Shown here: positions 1 to 12,800 of the stretch, in pieces
Position numbering within the stretch: the first letter of the stretch is position 1
How the letters are laid out: every line of letters starts with the position of its first letter
Assembly (NCBI GenBank): GCA_963681505.1
Contig: OY811991.1
Span: forward strand, 4,624,387 to 4,688,386
From: Eunapius fragilis
Lineage: Eukaryota > Porifera > Demospongiae > Spongillida > Spongillidae
Length of the DNA: 64,000 bases
Direction of reading: 5' to 3'
Program-made: the position numbers and the translations under genes
Notes under the pieces: model-generated
Databases searched by the model: none
What the model was told of the DNA's origin: nothing
What the model saw: only the letters and a program-made list of their open reading frames with translations

Positions 1-907
1 ATGCGCACGCATGCTTTAGTGACACACTATATCCATTCAGTGCAACAATCAGACAATGAAGTTTAAGCGCCTCGCACGGTCTGAGGTATCGATGTGGTTC
101 ACGACCGCTTCAACGTCAACTGGTTGAGAATATTGTATTGCATATGAGCATTACCATTTAAGCGTACTTCTCCCATTGTAAGTCTTAAGTCGCTTCTAAA
201 CTGAAAAGCTTCGCTCAGCGCTCGCGCTAGTCACTGGCAACGTTGCTGCATGTGATTTGCAATGGACATGCGACGTTTGGCAAGAAATCGTTGTCACAGA
301 CAGCTAAAGCATCAATAGCTGTATCAGGACAATCCATGCACCTTGTCAGCCCATCTTTTCTTCCAAATATCGAACTCTCCTTGCACTGCCTGTTCAGAAC
401 TTTGCATAAATGGCAAGTGCTGGTTGTAGATCATTGAATGAATAGGAAGAAATGAACTTGGGGGATAAGTGACTAGAGATGCGTTACAATCCTATTCTGA
501 ACGCTGAAGCGAGAGCGCATGCAACTCTGACAAATCATGATCCAAAAATGGATAGTAATTAAACACTTCGTTTAAAGTATTCCTAGTCCGAGGATGACTC
601 ATGCACATTGATGCGGTTTCGTTCTTGCATGTGGACTGATGGCACTCATCTGAACTGCACTAACAGCCGTAAAAGGTAGAAGAAGTTCACTTGTTGGAAC
701 TGGAGGTTCAAGTGGCTCGATCGCGATTGGATATTCGACTGGGTATTCAGTTTCACATCGGTACTTGCTGTCTGATCAACAACATAAGCCATTGGCGGTG
801 TATCAATTGGAGCAACGGCGGTGAAAAAAGATGCTATTTTGCCACATATATTTCGCCGTCTGCAACTATAGCTAGATTCTTTAACCGTTTGGCTTTACGA
901 AACCATT
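1..907. other. flanking DNA without recognisable gene
   Basis: No ORF with recognisable domains, no RNA gene and no obvious repeat was found on either strand. The short open frames here are not conserved-looking. The stretch ends where the outer inverted repeat of the nested transposons begins. Confidence 0.5.
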
Positions 908-3900
908 GATTATTTAGACAGGGATTGGAAACGGGTCACGTGAGCCATACATTTTACGGTAGAAGGGTATGCGCCGTCAATGTTATAACAGAGATAATAT
1001 ATAGAGGGATTGGAAACGGAGCCAATCAACACTAATCAACACGGACAATGCTACCAGTGACTTTTAAGGCTTCAGGTGCAGCTACTATTCTATAGCAGCA
1101 GAGATGATAACTATGCTACATGGTTCGAATCCACTCTCAGTACATTTTTTCCCCCTTCTTTTTATTTCTTCACAAATAATAGAGTAGTAATGATCTAAAT
1201 GTTTACATATTTACAACACACAATTCAATTCAAAAGTGTCTGAACTGTCTAGAGTAGTTCTTTTCTCATGGCTTTTGATTTTTGTGTGGTTATCTTGTTG
1301 GTAACTTTGTACTGCTCCATTAAAGCACCACACAATGAAAACCCACGCAGTGTTATCCACAGCTTCACCATTCTCTCAAGCAGTTCAGAGCTGCAATCTT
1401 GGTCCCAGGAGTTACTGATGATGCTCCATAAAAATAGAACATCTTCATTGTTTAAAATTAACTCCACCGCATTATCAACTATCCCTGTTGGTTGGATATT
1501 GTGGCGAAACTCACACTCCATTGTGTGGAACAATTCAAAAGCCATGTTGTTCACTACTATCAGTCCACCTCGATTCACTGCAGTTAACCAATCATCAGAG
1601 GAATCAGTCACAGCTTCTGATCCATCACTAATAAGTTCATTTAAATACAATTGTAGATCCTTTTGCCTAGGATGCTTGAATAGTTTCTTTTGAAGAGCCC
1701 TTGGAACATATCCTGCTGTGTATCGCAGTGCATTGAGCTCTTCATATGTTAGCTGCTCAGTGGTTCCAAGATTGCTGCACTCTAAACTGAAGCCACACTC
1801 ATCCCTGACAAGCTGACGAAAGATTTGGTTCCCAACATACTGAAAAAAGACAGGGCATAATTGTGTTGCAGGAAGTGTGGAACTGTCACGTAGGAATGCC
1901 ACCCACTTGTCAACATAATCTTGCGAAGTTCGGACTACATGGTAGCTGCTCCACATTTTTACCCTTCGTCTTGTACATGTCTTCTTACTGCTGGTTAACA
2001 GTTTAATCGGTTTAATACAACCACGAAGCAGCTCTACAATATCGTTGTGGAATGCTTTTACTTTTACATCATTGGATGGCATCCATTTCATAAGATCTTG
2101 AGCCATTTTTAAAGCAGATGTTGCTGATGCAGATGGCATCAGAAAAGCTTTATCATCCAAAAGAGCTTTGACTGATTTAAGCAAATAACCATCTGAAACA
2201 CAGCTGCCTGTGCGGAGAGAAATGCTTATGATTCACAAATAATATAATCTAAGAAAGGAACTAACATACCTGATACAACAGCATCTGTTAGGGGTTGACA
2301 TGGAATAACTGTTGTGTCAGAAGAAGTACGACGACGCTTTTCTAATGGAGTAGTACACATTGCTGGCTGCTCGCCTTCACTTCCACGACAATTTCCCCTA
2401 AGTTGTCTTGTATGACACATTGAGTTCATGACCCTTATTGCCTGTGTGTTCTTAGTAAATTCAGCAACATTTGGGTTATCATTGACTCCTCCTCTTTGAC
2501 GTTGAACCCCAAAGAATCTCTCCAATGGGTCTTGGCATATTCTTTGACTTAGAAATGACCTGACATCAGGAAGAGTAAACAGAAACTGGACCAACTCTAC
2601 AAAAGATCTACCTGATAGATGAATATAAAGTTTTTACTTTCATAATCAAATGCTCCTCATGAGGGTGAATAAATACTTCTTACTTGTCATCTTCAAACCA
2701 TATAATGTTTCCTCGCTCAACAGCATGTTAGACTTCTCTGCCAGACTAAAGCCAGATCGCCCCATAACAGATCTCTCCCAATCTTCCAAATACTTCAAAA
2801 AACATTCAACTAACCACTGTGTGATATTTCAAAATAAAATATAAATTGCATTGCTTGAGCTGAATCATACCTTTAGGCGAGGATCTTCTCTTGAGGTATA
2901 GGGCAACTGAAATGGCTTCAAGGCTCGAGACCCATGGCTGTAGTTATGCACATTTAGTGCGTCAAAAAACTTGTCCATCATTTCTACAAACTGTGATGTC
3001 TCATTGCATTCATCTCCACAAAAAAGTACAAGAGCTTTAGACACAGATTCACTCAATACCTATAGGTGTACATCATGATCATCCATACACGAACTAAAAT
3101 TAGCTATGGAGCTTTTTTTACCTGGGCGGCCAAATCAACCCTCATCTTGGAAAATGCTGTAAGATAAATGTGCTCAAACTTCAGTTTTGGAAGGATTCGC
3201 ATTCCAACTGCTTTAGCAGTATCCATATCATAAAATTGTTTGAGTTGATCCCAACAGATGTACTTGCCATTGTTCTGTTGTGATAGAATTAAAAATACTG
3301 AATAATACATAACAGTAATGCTGTGGCACAAAAAACATACCCACAACATTCGATTGTGCCAGCAGTTTCGGGTGGTTTTTATCAAGTGGGGGGGGATCTG
3401 ATATAAAGAACAAGAATCGTTTCTCCGCTGTGTACGGATTTGCTATTCGATAGGTTACATCAGATGAAGTATTATGCAATTTGATGAGTTTTCTGTTTGC
3501 AGAGCTACCATCCATAGTTACAGCAAGAACCTGATGAGACATCAATATTCATAATATACAGACAATGATTTTAAATATACCTTTAAACCACAGTTTTCTA
3601 CTCTTCCCACTGCTTCCCAGAAAGGGTCATACAGCTGATCACCCTTCAAGGCACAACAAGGGAACTGTGCATATGGAAACTGCAACTTGGTGAATAGACC
3701 TCGTATCATAAATACGACCATGGTCTTAGCTTGGGATGGAGCAGTATTGCCATCGGTGAGGGCAGACTCTAGCTGCATCAGATGGTTATTGGTTTCTCCC
3801 AAGTTTGCAAAGCCCACCAAATTTCCATTCCAACGATCAAACACCAGATCCTCTCGCACGTGCATTTCATCAATTAAGATGGCTACATACTTTTCTCTCT

Positions 3901-5694
3901 CAGGGCAACTCTCAACATTCACTGCACTCCTAAGCATCACATCCACATCTGCAGAAAAGCCCTCACATGACTGAACATAGTGAGTGTAGTCTCGAAGAGT
4001 CCTTTGAGATGGTAGTTTGATGCAGCCAGATTCTCGTAACAACTCATATGCCCCACCAGACCTGAAGAAAATTTAAAGTTTAAGTGAATTAACAATCAAT
4101 ATCAAAAGTAAATCACTAACTTATGCCTAAGTGATAAGCAAAAACGAATCATCAATGGATGCCATCTCATGTGCCGAGAGCTATGTTGTGATGCTGCCTC
4201 AATCTGCTGCTGCCAAAAGATGTGCTCAAATGAATCTTCAGGCAAGCTTTCCAAATGCTTAGCAGTTTCTGGCAAACAGATAATATCCTTGATGTAGGCA
4301 TTGCATTCTTCATCCAAGAAGACACCTTTCACTTCTGTGTCTTGGTGAATTCTGCTTCTCAATCGTTCAAGTTGCTTCAGAAGAGATCGGTATGATGTTC
4401 GAATGTTACCAAGACGAGCAACCAGATCTGGTAGTTGGATAAATCTATATGGTACAAATATAAAGAGTCATTCATTTACCTAGTCACCAAAAAAGCACAA
4501 ACCGGTAGTTTGTTCTTTCATTATCCACAGACGTACTTGCTCTCTTCCACTTCTGAGTAAGCAGGGTAGATCGATAGGTTGAACAAGCAGAACAGCGTAC
4601 GGCACGAGAGTTGGGATGAATTATAAGTTTGCAATTTTTGTGACGAACAGTTTCACGGTGGTTCAGCAGGGCAGTGTCAATGTATCCAGCTTGGTGACCT
4701 ATGAAATAACCAGTAGTTCTAATATACATGCATGAATACAGCAAAATACAAAACTTCATGGCATACCTGAATAACTGTGTAGCGTATATGTGCTGCTGTG
4801 GTACAGCTGTACAATGTTGTCGTCTGGATTCCCAATGCATAGTTTGACACCATCCAAGATATCAACAAGCCTGCAGAGCTCTGTAACAGCTGAGATTGTA
4901 GAAGGAACTTCACCAAGTACAGGTAACATCTCAGATGTAACTGTCTTATCCAAGACAGTTGCCGACCACTGTAACTCAGCCGTAACTTTCACTGACATCA
5001 ACACAGTAGTCTGTAACTGGCTAGAGTGCATTCTGCAGACAACAAGGGGTGGACCACCAAGAATGACCCACATAGAAGGGAGAGATATCTTCTCAAGCCT
5101 TGACAGTAGAACATCAACAGATGTGATTTTTCTCTGCATAAAAGCAGATAATGGAAACGAAACAAGCATTGTAGAAGTTTCATCAGTAGACTGGCATTGA
5201 ACCACAGGATGGAGGACGGGTGCTGAGCTCTGAATGGTCATCAAACCAACTGACAACGTCACAGCATTTCGGGGAACAGATACGATCACAGTGTTGCCGC
5301 GATTCTAATTATATCGTCGATTACGAATTAATGGATCGCAATTAGTATGCATCGTCGAGTCACTATATCGACGAATATTCATAGCTCATTAAATCGTCGA
5401 TACACGAGCCTAATCGACGATCTAATCAAAAATGGCTTCATAGGGCAGTGGCTATAGCAGTGTAGGGAATTTGCCTAGTAAACACTAAGCAGTAAGCGTA
5501 TAATGATTGTACTGCCACTGTATTTGTTGTAAACAGATGTATGATGCTGTAAAAATGGCTTCTTTGAACCATACAAAGTGCACGCGCGCACAGACCACGC
5601 GTATAAGAAATAAACGAGTTTTGTTCATATTGATCTCTTATGATGAAGTTGTAATACAATTACGGGAAATTTGTGACTTACAAAAGGACTCATA

Positions 5695-6950
5695 AGTCTG
5701 CTAAAATTGTACGATTGTGTCGTAAAAATAAGACTTGGTGAAGATGGCAGGGCAAAATCCACCATCTTTTTCTCTGCTGTATGTTCTTTGTGGTTGAGAA
5801 AACACGCTCGGATGGTGCCGATGAGGCTGAAATAATAGCAAGGTACTTGCGAGCCAGAGCAGCAACGTGTGTATGCAGCCGGATGTGTTGTCCACCACAT
5901 CAGAGGTTTTTTTTTTAAAAATGGTCTATCAGTTTCAGGTTCATTGAGGTATCTATAAGAATGTACTATGTGCACATGTACACACATACACACATACGCA
6001 CATATACACACCCATGCAAGTAGAAATGGCAAGCTGGTGACAGCCATGGTAAAAGATTGTCACTGTCACGTTTTGCCAGCTTGTTACAACCTTTCACGAG
6101 GTTGAAGTCAGCCATATAAACCTTGTGGTGAAGATGTTAATTAATATACATGTACCTAGCTTGCATGCATGCAGTACACCACAAAACTGGGTAAAAAAGA
6201 TTTGAAAAACATATTAAGAACACAAAAGGCACACAAAGGGACCACTGATATTGCTGTGTTGCTTGTCATTGATAGATGTTATGATTCGACTCTGCAACAA
6301 ACTTGTATTGCAATAAAGATACGGATGAAATGAATTCTTCTTAAGATTTGATTGTAGCCCTGTGGATTAGCCTGATGATTCCAGGATGGACACGGTAGTG
6401 GGTGACTTGTTGCAGGAAAATATGGATCCATTATTTCATTTTTACAAATTGTGCAGCAATCTATGTACATACATGTACCTGCATGCTGCATTTTCAAATT
6501 GTTTCCGTAGCTCAGGTGTAGTTGCATTTTGTCCACACTTAGATGTGACCGGTTAAGACAAACAGCGCCCTGCACATGCGTGAACCACGGCTAAACTGAA
6601 TTGAAGAACAGTACAAAGTGACTATAAAAATTGATATAATGTAGTTGCAGGCTGTTAACATAAATAACCAGAGCAGGTAAACACTGTTGTGCTATTCCAT
6701 CATCTCTATGGATGACAATAATTGCAAATAACCCCCCCCAGGTTAAGCACCGCTATGTCTCTCCCCCACCCCAGGACAGACTTGTAAATGCCTGCCCCCT
6801 GGACAAGCTTCTATTTTGTTTCCCCCCCATACACACACACTACCAATGGCCAGTGATAGCTATACATTATATGTAGGAATCACCTGTGTTCTTCATTGTG
6901 GCTCCATCTGTTGTGATGGTTACTGAAGATGCCTGTGCAAGACTTTTCTT
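5695..6950 (-). pseudogene. decayed hAT transposase
   Basis: Minus-strand remnants of a hAT transposase. At about 5925-5695 the C-terminal dimerisation domain is plain: PLMWWTTHPAAY, then after a frame change HVAALARKYLAI, SSAPSERVFSTTKN and a final LFLRHN-type motif, ending at a stop. Around 6950-6890 the frame reads SVTITTDGATMKNT, which matches the first catalytic-aspartate block (TTDGxT) of the family. The two pieces are separated by unrelated sequence, stop codons and a MITE fragment, so the protein cannot be made. The frameshift lies between the PLxWW motif and the ALARKYL motif. Confidence 0.75.
6690..6840. repeat. fragment of the GGCTATTCC MITE family
   Basis: GCTATTCCAT and GATGACAATAATTGCAAATA, followed by C-rich 'gacaagctt' units, match the ends and core of the MITE at 52299-52651. 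Only one terminus is recognisable here. It sits inside the hAT element. Confidence 0.5.
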
Positions 6951-8640
6951 TAGCTGCACGGAAGGGTAATTATTATTAGAATCAGTTCAATATCTGATGA
7001 ACCTACCAGGTCTTTCACCTCCTCATATTTAGTTTCAACTCTGTGGCAGTACAAGAACCTCGTGCGTGAATAAACTGTCGAAAAGACCCCACACAATGGC
7101 ATCCACTAATAGGTCATTTGATTCCTTCACGCTTTCCTCGCTAAAGTTAGGTGGCAAGCCAAAACATATCTCGGGGCTGCCAATGAGAGGCTTTGAAAGT
7201 TCTGGCCTGAAAAATCGTGCACCACACATCACCAAGAAGGAATAACAGCAAACTAATTTGATGACTTATAGCAAGCACAGTTTCTTTTGGATGTGTTGTT
7301 CCGCGCGCACGTGATACAACGTTATGACACAGCTTACTTGGCGGGAGGGGAATCTCGCAGCAGGCTGCCGTTCTATTGTGAAGTGCTTCCACTCACAGCT
7401 TTGCGCATTCCTTGTGGTCGTACTGCTACATGTACAACACTCACGATCCACTGCACACTCCCTTCAGACATTGTCATTTTAAGTAAAATTAGTGAGTGTC
7501 GCTATGAATAAAAGGCGGTATCGTCGAGCCTCGCCGATACCTACTTATTAAACATCGCCGATTATCGATACCGGATGCGATACAGGATATGCATCGACGA
7601 TCACGAGATCGTTTCCGGATCGCGGCAACACTGTACGATCATCGATGGCCGTGCTATCTTTCGCTCTTCATTCTTACGATGGCGCTCCATGCGAAATTTT
7701 CTTCCTCCCATCTCTGTAAAAATATTTATAGACACACTTATATGCAGACATCGCATAAATGTACATCCACGCCACACAGGAAACAGTTTTCTACATATTG
7801 AAGCATTTCAGGACATTTTTAGATTTGAAACAAAGGCTAGGCTACCCCACAAACCCGAGGTATCCACGTATCGATACATCCCATTCTAGAAGCGCTTTTG
7901 CGACAAAACCTAGCCTACGCCACAATACATTCAGTTACTAACCTTTTAAGCTGCTTTACGAATCGCACGCACCAATAGTTGAAAAGCGGCTACCCCACAA
8001 AAATGTGGACTCCAATAAAAGCACTTTAAAGCATCATAAGTGACATAATATTGCCAAAAAAGCGGTTTTTTTTCGCTTAAAACAATACCCCGCTATCAAT
8101 CCCACTTTACTTAACATAAACCTACCTGATCCTGGTCACTATACTTGAGTACCAAGCAAAAAAGCTTCTTTTTCTCCCCCTTCGTCCGCCCCTTATAACA
8201 CCTTAAAGGTGCGATTAGCGCCAGATAGCATTGCCCGCTGAGGCTCTCGTAGAAATGTATAGCTCACGTGACTCGTTTCCAATCCCTCTATATATTATCT
8301 CTGGTTATAATGGATAGCACCTTTTGGGTTTGGCGGGAAAATATCTTATAGCTGGTTTTGGTGGAATCCGTATCATGTAGAGTCTCGAATGTATTCCACC
8401 CAACTCATGAAAGGTAAGGTTTGTCTAGAAACATGTTTGAAGTTCTATTTTTTAATAAAAACTGAGAAATGAAGCTATGTGAATCCTTTCTGGGCGTGCA
8501 AAAACTGTTCTCTACGTTTTTTGACCTTGATTATTTGTATACAAGCTCTTCGTAGCAATCTGAATAGAACTGGATAGGTTTTGCCCTTTTCCCTAGCTTT
8601 GAAAACATAAAGTGACACGAAACAGCGTTTTAGACATACA

Positions 8641-9300
8641 GTCAGTTCTGGGCGTGTAACTACTTTTGTAAATAGTGTAAACGCGGTTTGAAGGTTTCAT
8701 CCTCTAGTGCACTCATTTTGCGATAGAACTGGGCTATGGACAAAGCCAGGGAGTGTTGGTATGAAGTTACAAAAAGATCGCTTTACATCGACTATCGCGT
8801 CAATCATTAGGGACACGGCGCGAATAGACTAGGCCGTACTGGCAGTTCTGGGCGTATAGCTACTTTTGTATATAGTATTAGCGGGGTTTGAAGGCTTTAT
8901 CCTCTAGTGCACTCATTTTGCGATAGAACTGGACTATGGGCTATGCCAGGGAGTGTTGGTATGAGGTTATAAAGAGTTGGCTTTACATCGACTCTCGCGT
9001 CAATCATTAGGGACACGGCACGAATAGAATACTGTCAGTTCTGGGCGTATAGCTTCTTTTAAAAATAGTATTAACGGGGTTTGAAGGTTTTATCCTCTAG
9101 TGCACTCATTTTGCGACAGAACTGGACTATGCACTAAGCCAGGGAGTGTTGGTATGAGGTTATAAAAAGTTGGCTTACATCGAACATCGCGTCAATCATT
9201 TGGGACACGGCACGAATAGAGTAAGACTGCTGTCATTTCTGGGCCTGTGGCTACTTTTGTAGATACTATTAACGGGGTTTGAAGGTTCTTTACTGTTACT
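8641..9300. repeat. tandem repeat, unit about 197 bp, 3.3 copies
   Basis: Units start at 8641, 8841, 9033 and 9232 with GTCAGTTCTGGGCGTRTA (the fourth copy degenerate) and continue through 'tgaaggttttatcctctagtg' and 'gggacacggcacgaatag'. Unit lengths are 200, 192 and 199. No ORF. The array is subterminal in the outer inverted-repeat element, a place where DNA transposons often carry transposase-binding repeats; that role is inference. Confidence 0.85.
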
Positions 9301-9645
9301 CGGCCATTCCAGACTCAATAACTACTACAATAACCTATCTTCTGCTATAACACAGATGGAGCTGTTAATTGGCGTGCACGTGATCCGTTTCCAATCCCTG
9401 TCTAAATAATCTATGACGAAACGAGGGTCCTGAACCTTTGGACCGATTTGATGACATCGTATGAGGGACAATCGATAAAGACTGGGACTTTTTAATTTGT
9501 TTATTTGATATAGGTACATCGGGCAAGTTTTTGCTGGCTTCATGACGCTAAATTAAAACGTTAGTTTGCGCGCAAGCGCAATGGCGATGCGTTATGGAAT
9601 CGTTTAAGTCTAGTCATAATGCGGCCTTAACTAAGCACGTGATCT

Positions 9646-9649
<4 letters not shown>

Positions 9650-9712
<63 letters not shown>
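9650..9712. repeat. (GT)n microsatellite
   Basis: About 31 uninterrupted GT dinucleotides. It directly abuts the hAT-like terminus that follows. Confidence 0.97.
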
Positions 9713-9714
<2 letters not shown>

Positions 9715-9750
9715 CCCCCCCCATGCAAGGCTATGCTAGATCCGCCACTG
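9713..9750. mobile_element. isolated hAT-like terminus
   Basis: Read in reverse from 9750 the sequence is CAGTGGCGGATCTAGCATAG followed by a G run, a typical hAT/MITE end. I could not find the partner end; the adjacent (GT)n may have replaced the interior. Confidence 0.4.
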
Positions 9751-9841
9751 AGGGACGTACCAATGTAATCTATAGATCTCTCTGTATAATATATGCATAA
9801 TGCACGTGACAAATACATACCCGTGACCCCGGAAACTACAC

Positions 9842-12800
9842 ATGCAGGTGATCAAAATGTGGCTTTTCTCTCTAATAACCATTCATCTTGCATTCGCACT
9901 CATGGCCAGCAGTAGTGCACAGAGATGGAATTCCATTGAAATTGACCCGCTCAATGGAAAGAATATTGCTGAATGTGGCTCTGGAAATGTTTCATTTACC
10001 TGCAAGAACCTAACTTATGCATTTAAACTATATCGTGATGCCACCCAGTTTGTACTATATCCTGGAGATCATTACTTATCAAGTGGAAATGAAGTGTTCC
10101 AAAACACTGCTTTTCTCTCCATATCACCCCTGCAAGCTGAACTAACAACAGTCTTCTGTCTGAACAACTCAGGACTCAGCTTTGTCAATGTCACTGGTGT
10201 TAATTTGGTTGGAATTCACTTTATAGGGTGTGGTGCTGTTCAGCCTAGTACTAACATCAACTACACTAGTGGAGACTTTGCCCTAAGTACACAGCGTGTT
10301 GGAATTTTCTTCAATCAGTGCAAGGATGTAAATATAACGGAAGTAACAATATCAGATGGAGACAGTGCCACAGGAGCAGTTCTTTATAACACAGTTGGCA
10401 ACATTGTCATTGCAGATTCATCCTTTCTAAATAACTGCGTGGATGAAGATTCACCAATAAGTGGTGGAGGAGGGATGGTTGTGGAGTTCAGCTACTGCAA
10501 CCCAGGAGACAACCTTTGCCCTCAACATCCGTTTTCATTTAACAATCACAACTCCACTTACACATTTTATAACTGTGCTTTTGTCGGGAACAAAGCCACC
10601 AGCAGCAATGATCTTAGTCCAGCAGTTCCCTATATCTATGCTCACAGCTCCTTTGGAAAGGGAGGAGGATTGTCTATATCATTTAATGACAATGCTACTA
10701 ACAATACTGTTCAGATTGTGAGTTGTTTGTTTGAAAATAACACCGCCACACTTGGAGGAGGGGGTGCATACATTTTGGTGACACTGCTACTGAAAACAAA
10801 ATAACTTTGGACAATAGCATTTTCAGAAGCAATAAATGTCCACTAACCCCACTATCAACTAGCGGAGGTGGGCTTAAATTGGAGCATAATAGTATTGTAA
10901 GTGGTGATGGCAAAAATGTTGCAGAACTCCTGAATTGTCAAGTCCTGAGCAATACAGCTTTAAATGGAGGAGGCCTGTCATCGACCCTCTCTGGTACCAT
11001 TGATATGAGTGTCATCAATTGCACCTTTAATTCAAATATTGCACAAAATGGTGCGGCCATTGAAATTGGTTTGCTGAATACTGCCATTAATGGAGTTCTT
11101 AGAATAGCAAATTCTGTATTTTCAAAAAACTCTGTAAACTATAGTGCTTCCAATTCCTATCTTATAGGCACAGGGACTGTATATGTCAGTCGAGTACCAG
11201 TTCTGTTTAAAGATGCCCTCACTTTTGATCACAACATTGGAGCAGGTGTGGCACTTGTTAACACTCAAGCTGACTTCAGTCAGTGTACAGTGTTGTTTGA
11301 GTCAAATGAAGCTCTCAATGGTGGAGCCTTAGCACTGCTGGGAACAGCCTCAATTGTTGTGGGTGATCAATCTGTCATGAGGTTTTACAGGAATTTTGCA
11401 TCAAACTTTGGTGGAGCTATTTACAACACGTATCTAGGAGCAAACCTCAACATGTACCCCAGCTGTTTCATCCACTACAACAATTATCTAATTGATCCAG
11501 TAGAGTGGAATGCAACCTTTGTATTCCTGAACAACACATGTGGGCAGCGAGGATCTGCCATATACTCAACTTCTCTCCTTCCATGTGCCAGAACAAAAGG
11601 GATCTGTATCCTCCACATTCTGTTGGAACAATAAATGGATCTATCAGTCAAAATCATGCCTAGACGAGATTGCATCTGATGTCAGCAGTATTAAAGTCCC
11701 CGAGCAAGTAGTTTCGGCTATTCCGGGCCACATATTTCAGTTGCCCCTTGTACTTCAGGATGATCTGAATCACACGGTGTTATATACATCACTGCTCAAG
11801 GCAAGTACCAAAAATTCTACTGTGTCCATGATAGACCCTCAGTACTCTCATTTGAGCAGCAATTACATCAGTGTGTCTGGTCAAGAAGACTCAGATAATA
11901 CAGTTGAACTTACACTTGCTGCGACACAGGTGTGGCGTGTAACGTTTCCCATTCATCTCAGCAGGTGCCCTCCAGGCATGAAGTTGGATTCAACCGCTTT
12001 ACCAAGGTGTGTGTGTCCTGCATTGGATGCATATCAGAGTTCTTTATATTGCGACGCCCAGAACTTTCAAACTTACCTACGCAATGGGTTCTGGTTAGGA
12101 TTTGATGTGGATAATAGCAAACTTGTTGTGGCTTTGTGCCCACCCAATTTCTGCTACATCAACCAATCAGGATGGGCTGTTCAGTTACCACATAATGTCA
12201 GTCAGCTGGATGATACCATCTGTAAACCCATGAACCGTTATGGAGTTGTATGCAGCAACTGCATTGAGGGGTACGGTCCTGCTGTTAACTCACTCAAGTA
12301 TGAGTGTGTCTCATGTAATGGTTCAACATTTTCTGTCAATCTCACCAAATATGTCTTTACTGTCTATGTACCACTGTTTATTGTCTTCCTCACAATTTTC
12401 CTCTTCAACATTCATTTGACAACTGGACCTGCTAATGGCTTCATAGTTTTCAGCCAAGTTATCATAAGCACATTTGCTCTCCACGGTGATTATCACATTC
12501 CCTTGTATACCATTACCCCATATAGTGATCGACTGCTGAAGGCCTACCAAGTATCATATGGTATCTTTAACCTTGAGACATTCTCCAGCATTCTCCATTC
12601 CTTCTGCCTCAGCAAAAATATGAATACCCTCAATGTCCTCCAACTCAATTACTTAGTTGCCATTTTTCCTTTGCTAATGGTTCTGACAATTATTCGCATT
12701 ATTCATCTGAGAAACTACAAATGTTGCACATGTCGTGGAAAAACAAAAAGTAAGATTATACTAATTGTATATGCGAAGATACGTTTCTCACCATTGCATG

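Larger units (their letters stand above)
5289..7633 (-). mobile_element. hAT-superfamily transposon with 8-bp target duplication
   Basis: The terminal inverted repeat CAGTGTTGCCGCGAT is seen at 5289 and, reversed, ending at 7633. The 8-bp direct repeat TACGATCA flanks it exactly (5281-5288 and 7634-7641), the hAT-type duplication length. Subterminal regions on both sides are rich in TCGTCGAT/ATCGACGA motifs. Internally it carries minus-strand remnants of a hAT transposase and a fragment of another MITE (6690-6840). It interrupts the first coding exon of the P transposase; removing the element and one target copy restores that reading frame. Confidence 0.92.
1249..7711 (-). pseudogene. P-element-like transposase, ten exons, interrupted
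   Basis: RNase-H-fold transposase that would cut and paste the surrounding element. Read on the minus strand, exons are 7711-7642 joined to 5288-4767 (split by the hAT insertion), 4698-4503, 4444-4121, 4061-3581, 3530-3341, 3274-3122, 3059-2871, 2816-2684, 2611-2270 and 2207-1249. All have GT-AG borders and compatible phases, giving about 1185 residues; Drosophila P transposase has about 750. Family hallmarks visible: LPSQRTLRDYT, LIDEMHVREDLVFD (first acidic residue), VTMDGSSANRK, DPPHLIKTTRN-like block, QDPLERFFG with RGGVNDNP following. I found no THAP zinc finger; the N-terminal 240 residues are unrecognised. Two lesions: the hAT insertion after about residue 24 and one extra base in an eight-C run (3388-3395), which may be an assembly error. 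Otherwise the frame is open, so activity was recent. Confidence 0.85.
989..8303 (-). mobile_element. P-superfamily DNA transposon, split by a hAT element
   Basis: The terminal inverted repeats are 989-1018 and 8274-8303, beginning CAGAGATAATATATAGAGGG. They fit the CANRG start reported for P-superfamily ends. A 7-bp direct repeat GTTATAA lies immediately outside both ends (982-988 and 8304-8310) and is the likely target duplication; 7-8 bp is known for this superfamily. The span is 7315 bp, of which 2353 bp is a later hAT insertion plus its duplicated target, leaving about 4.96 kb. The single gene on the minus strand is a P-type transposase. Boundaries rest on my own base-by-base comparison. 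Confidence 0.8.
908..9411. mobile_element. outer inverted-repeat element hosting a P element
   Basis: Thirty-five-base inverted repeats lie at 908-942 and 9377-9411. They start GATTATTTAGACAGGGATTG and run through GGAAACGG to TCACGTG, with one difference. The core AGGGATTGGAAACGG is shared with the terminal repeats of the inner P element, so both belong to one related family. Without the inner element the outer one would be about 1.2 kb, with a tandem array (8641-9300) near its right end, so it is probably a non-autonomous relative into which the P element jumped. I see no clear direct target duplication outside the arms; the flanks continue the inversion instead. Confidence 0.6.

Noticed and set aside
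1268..1693. 141-residue plus-strand frame
   Set aside because: It is antisense to the last exon of the P transposase.
5625..6047. A 140-residue minus-strand protein as a gene
   Set aside because: Its similarity to hAT lies partly in another frame; it is a shifted relic, and its start is AC-repeat translation.
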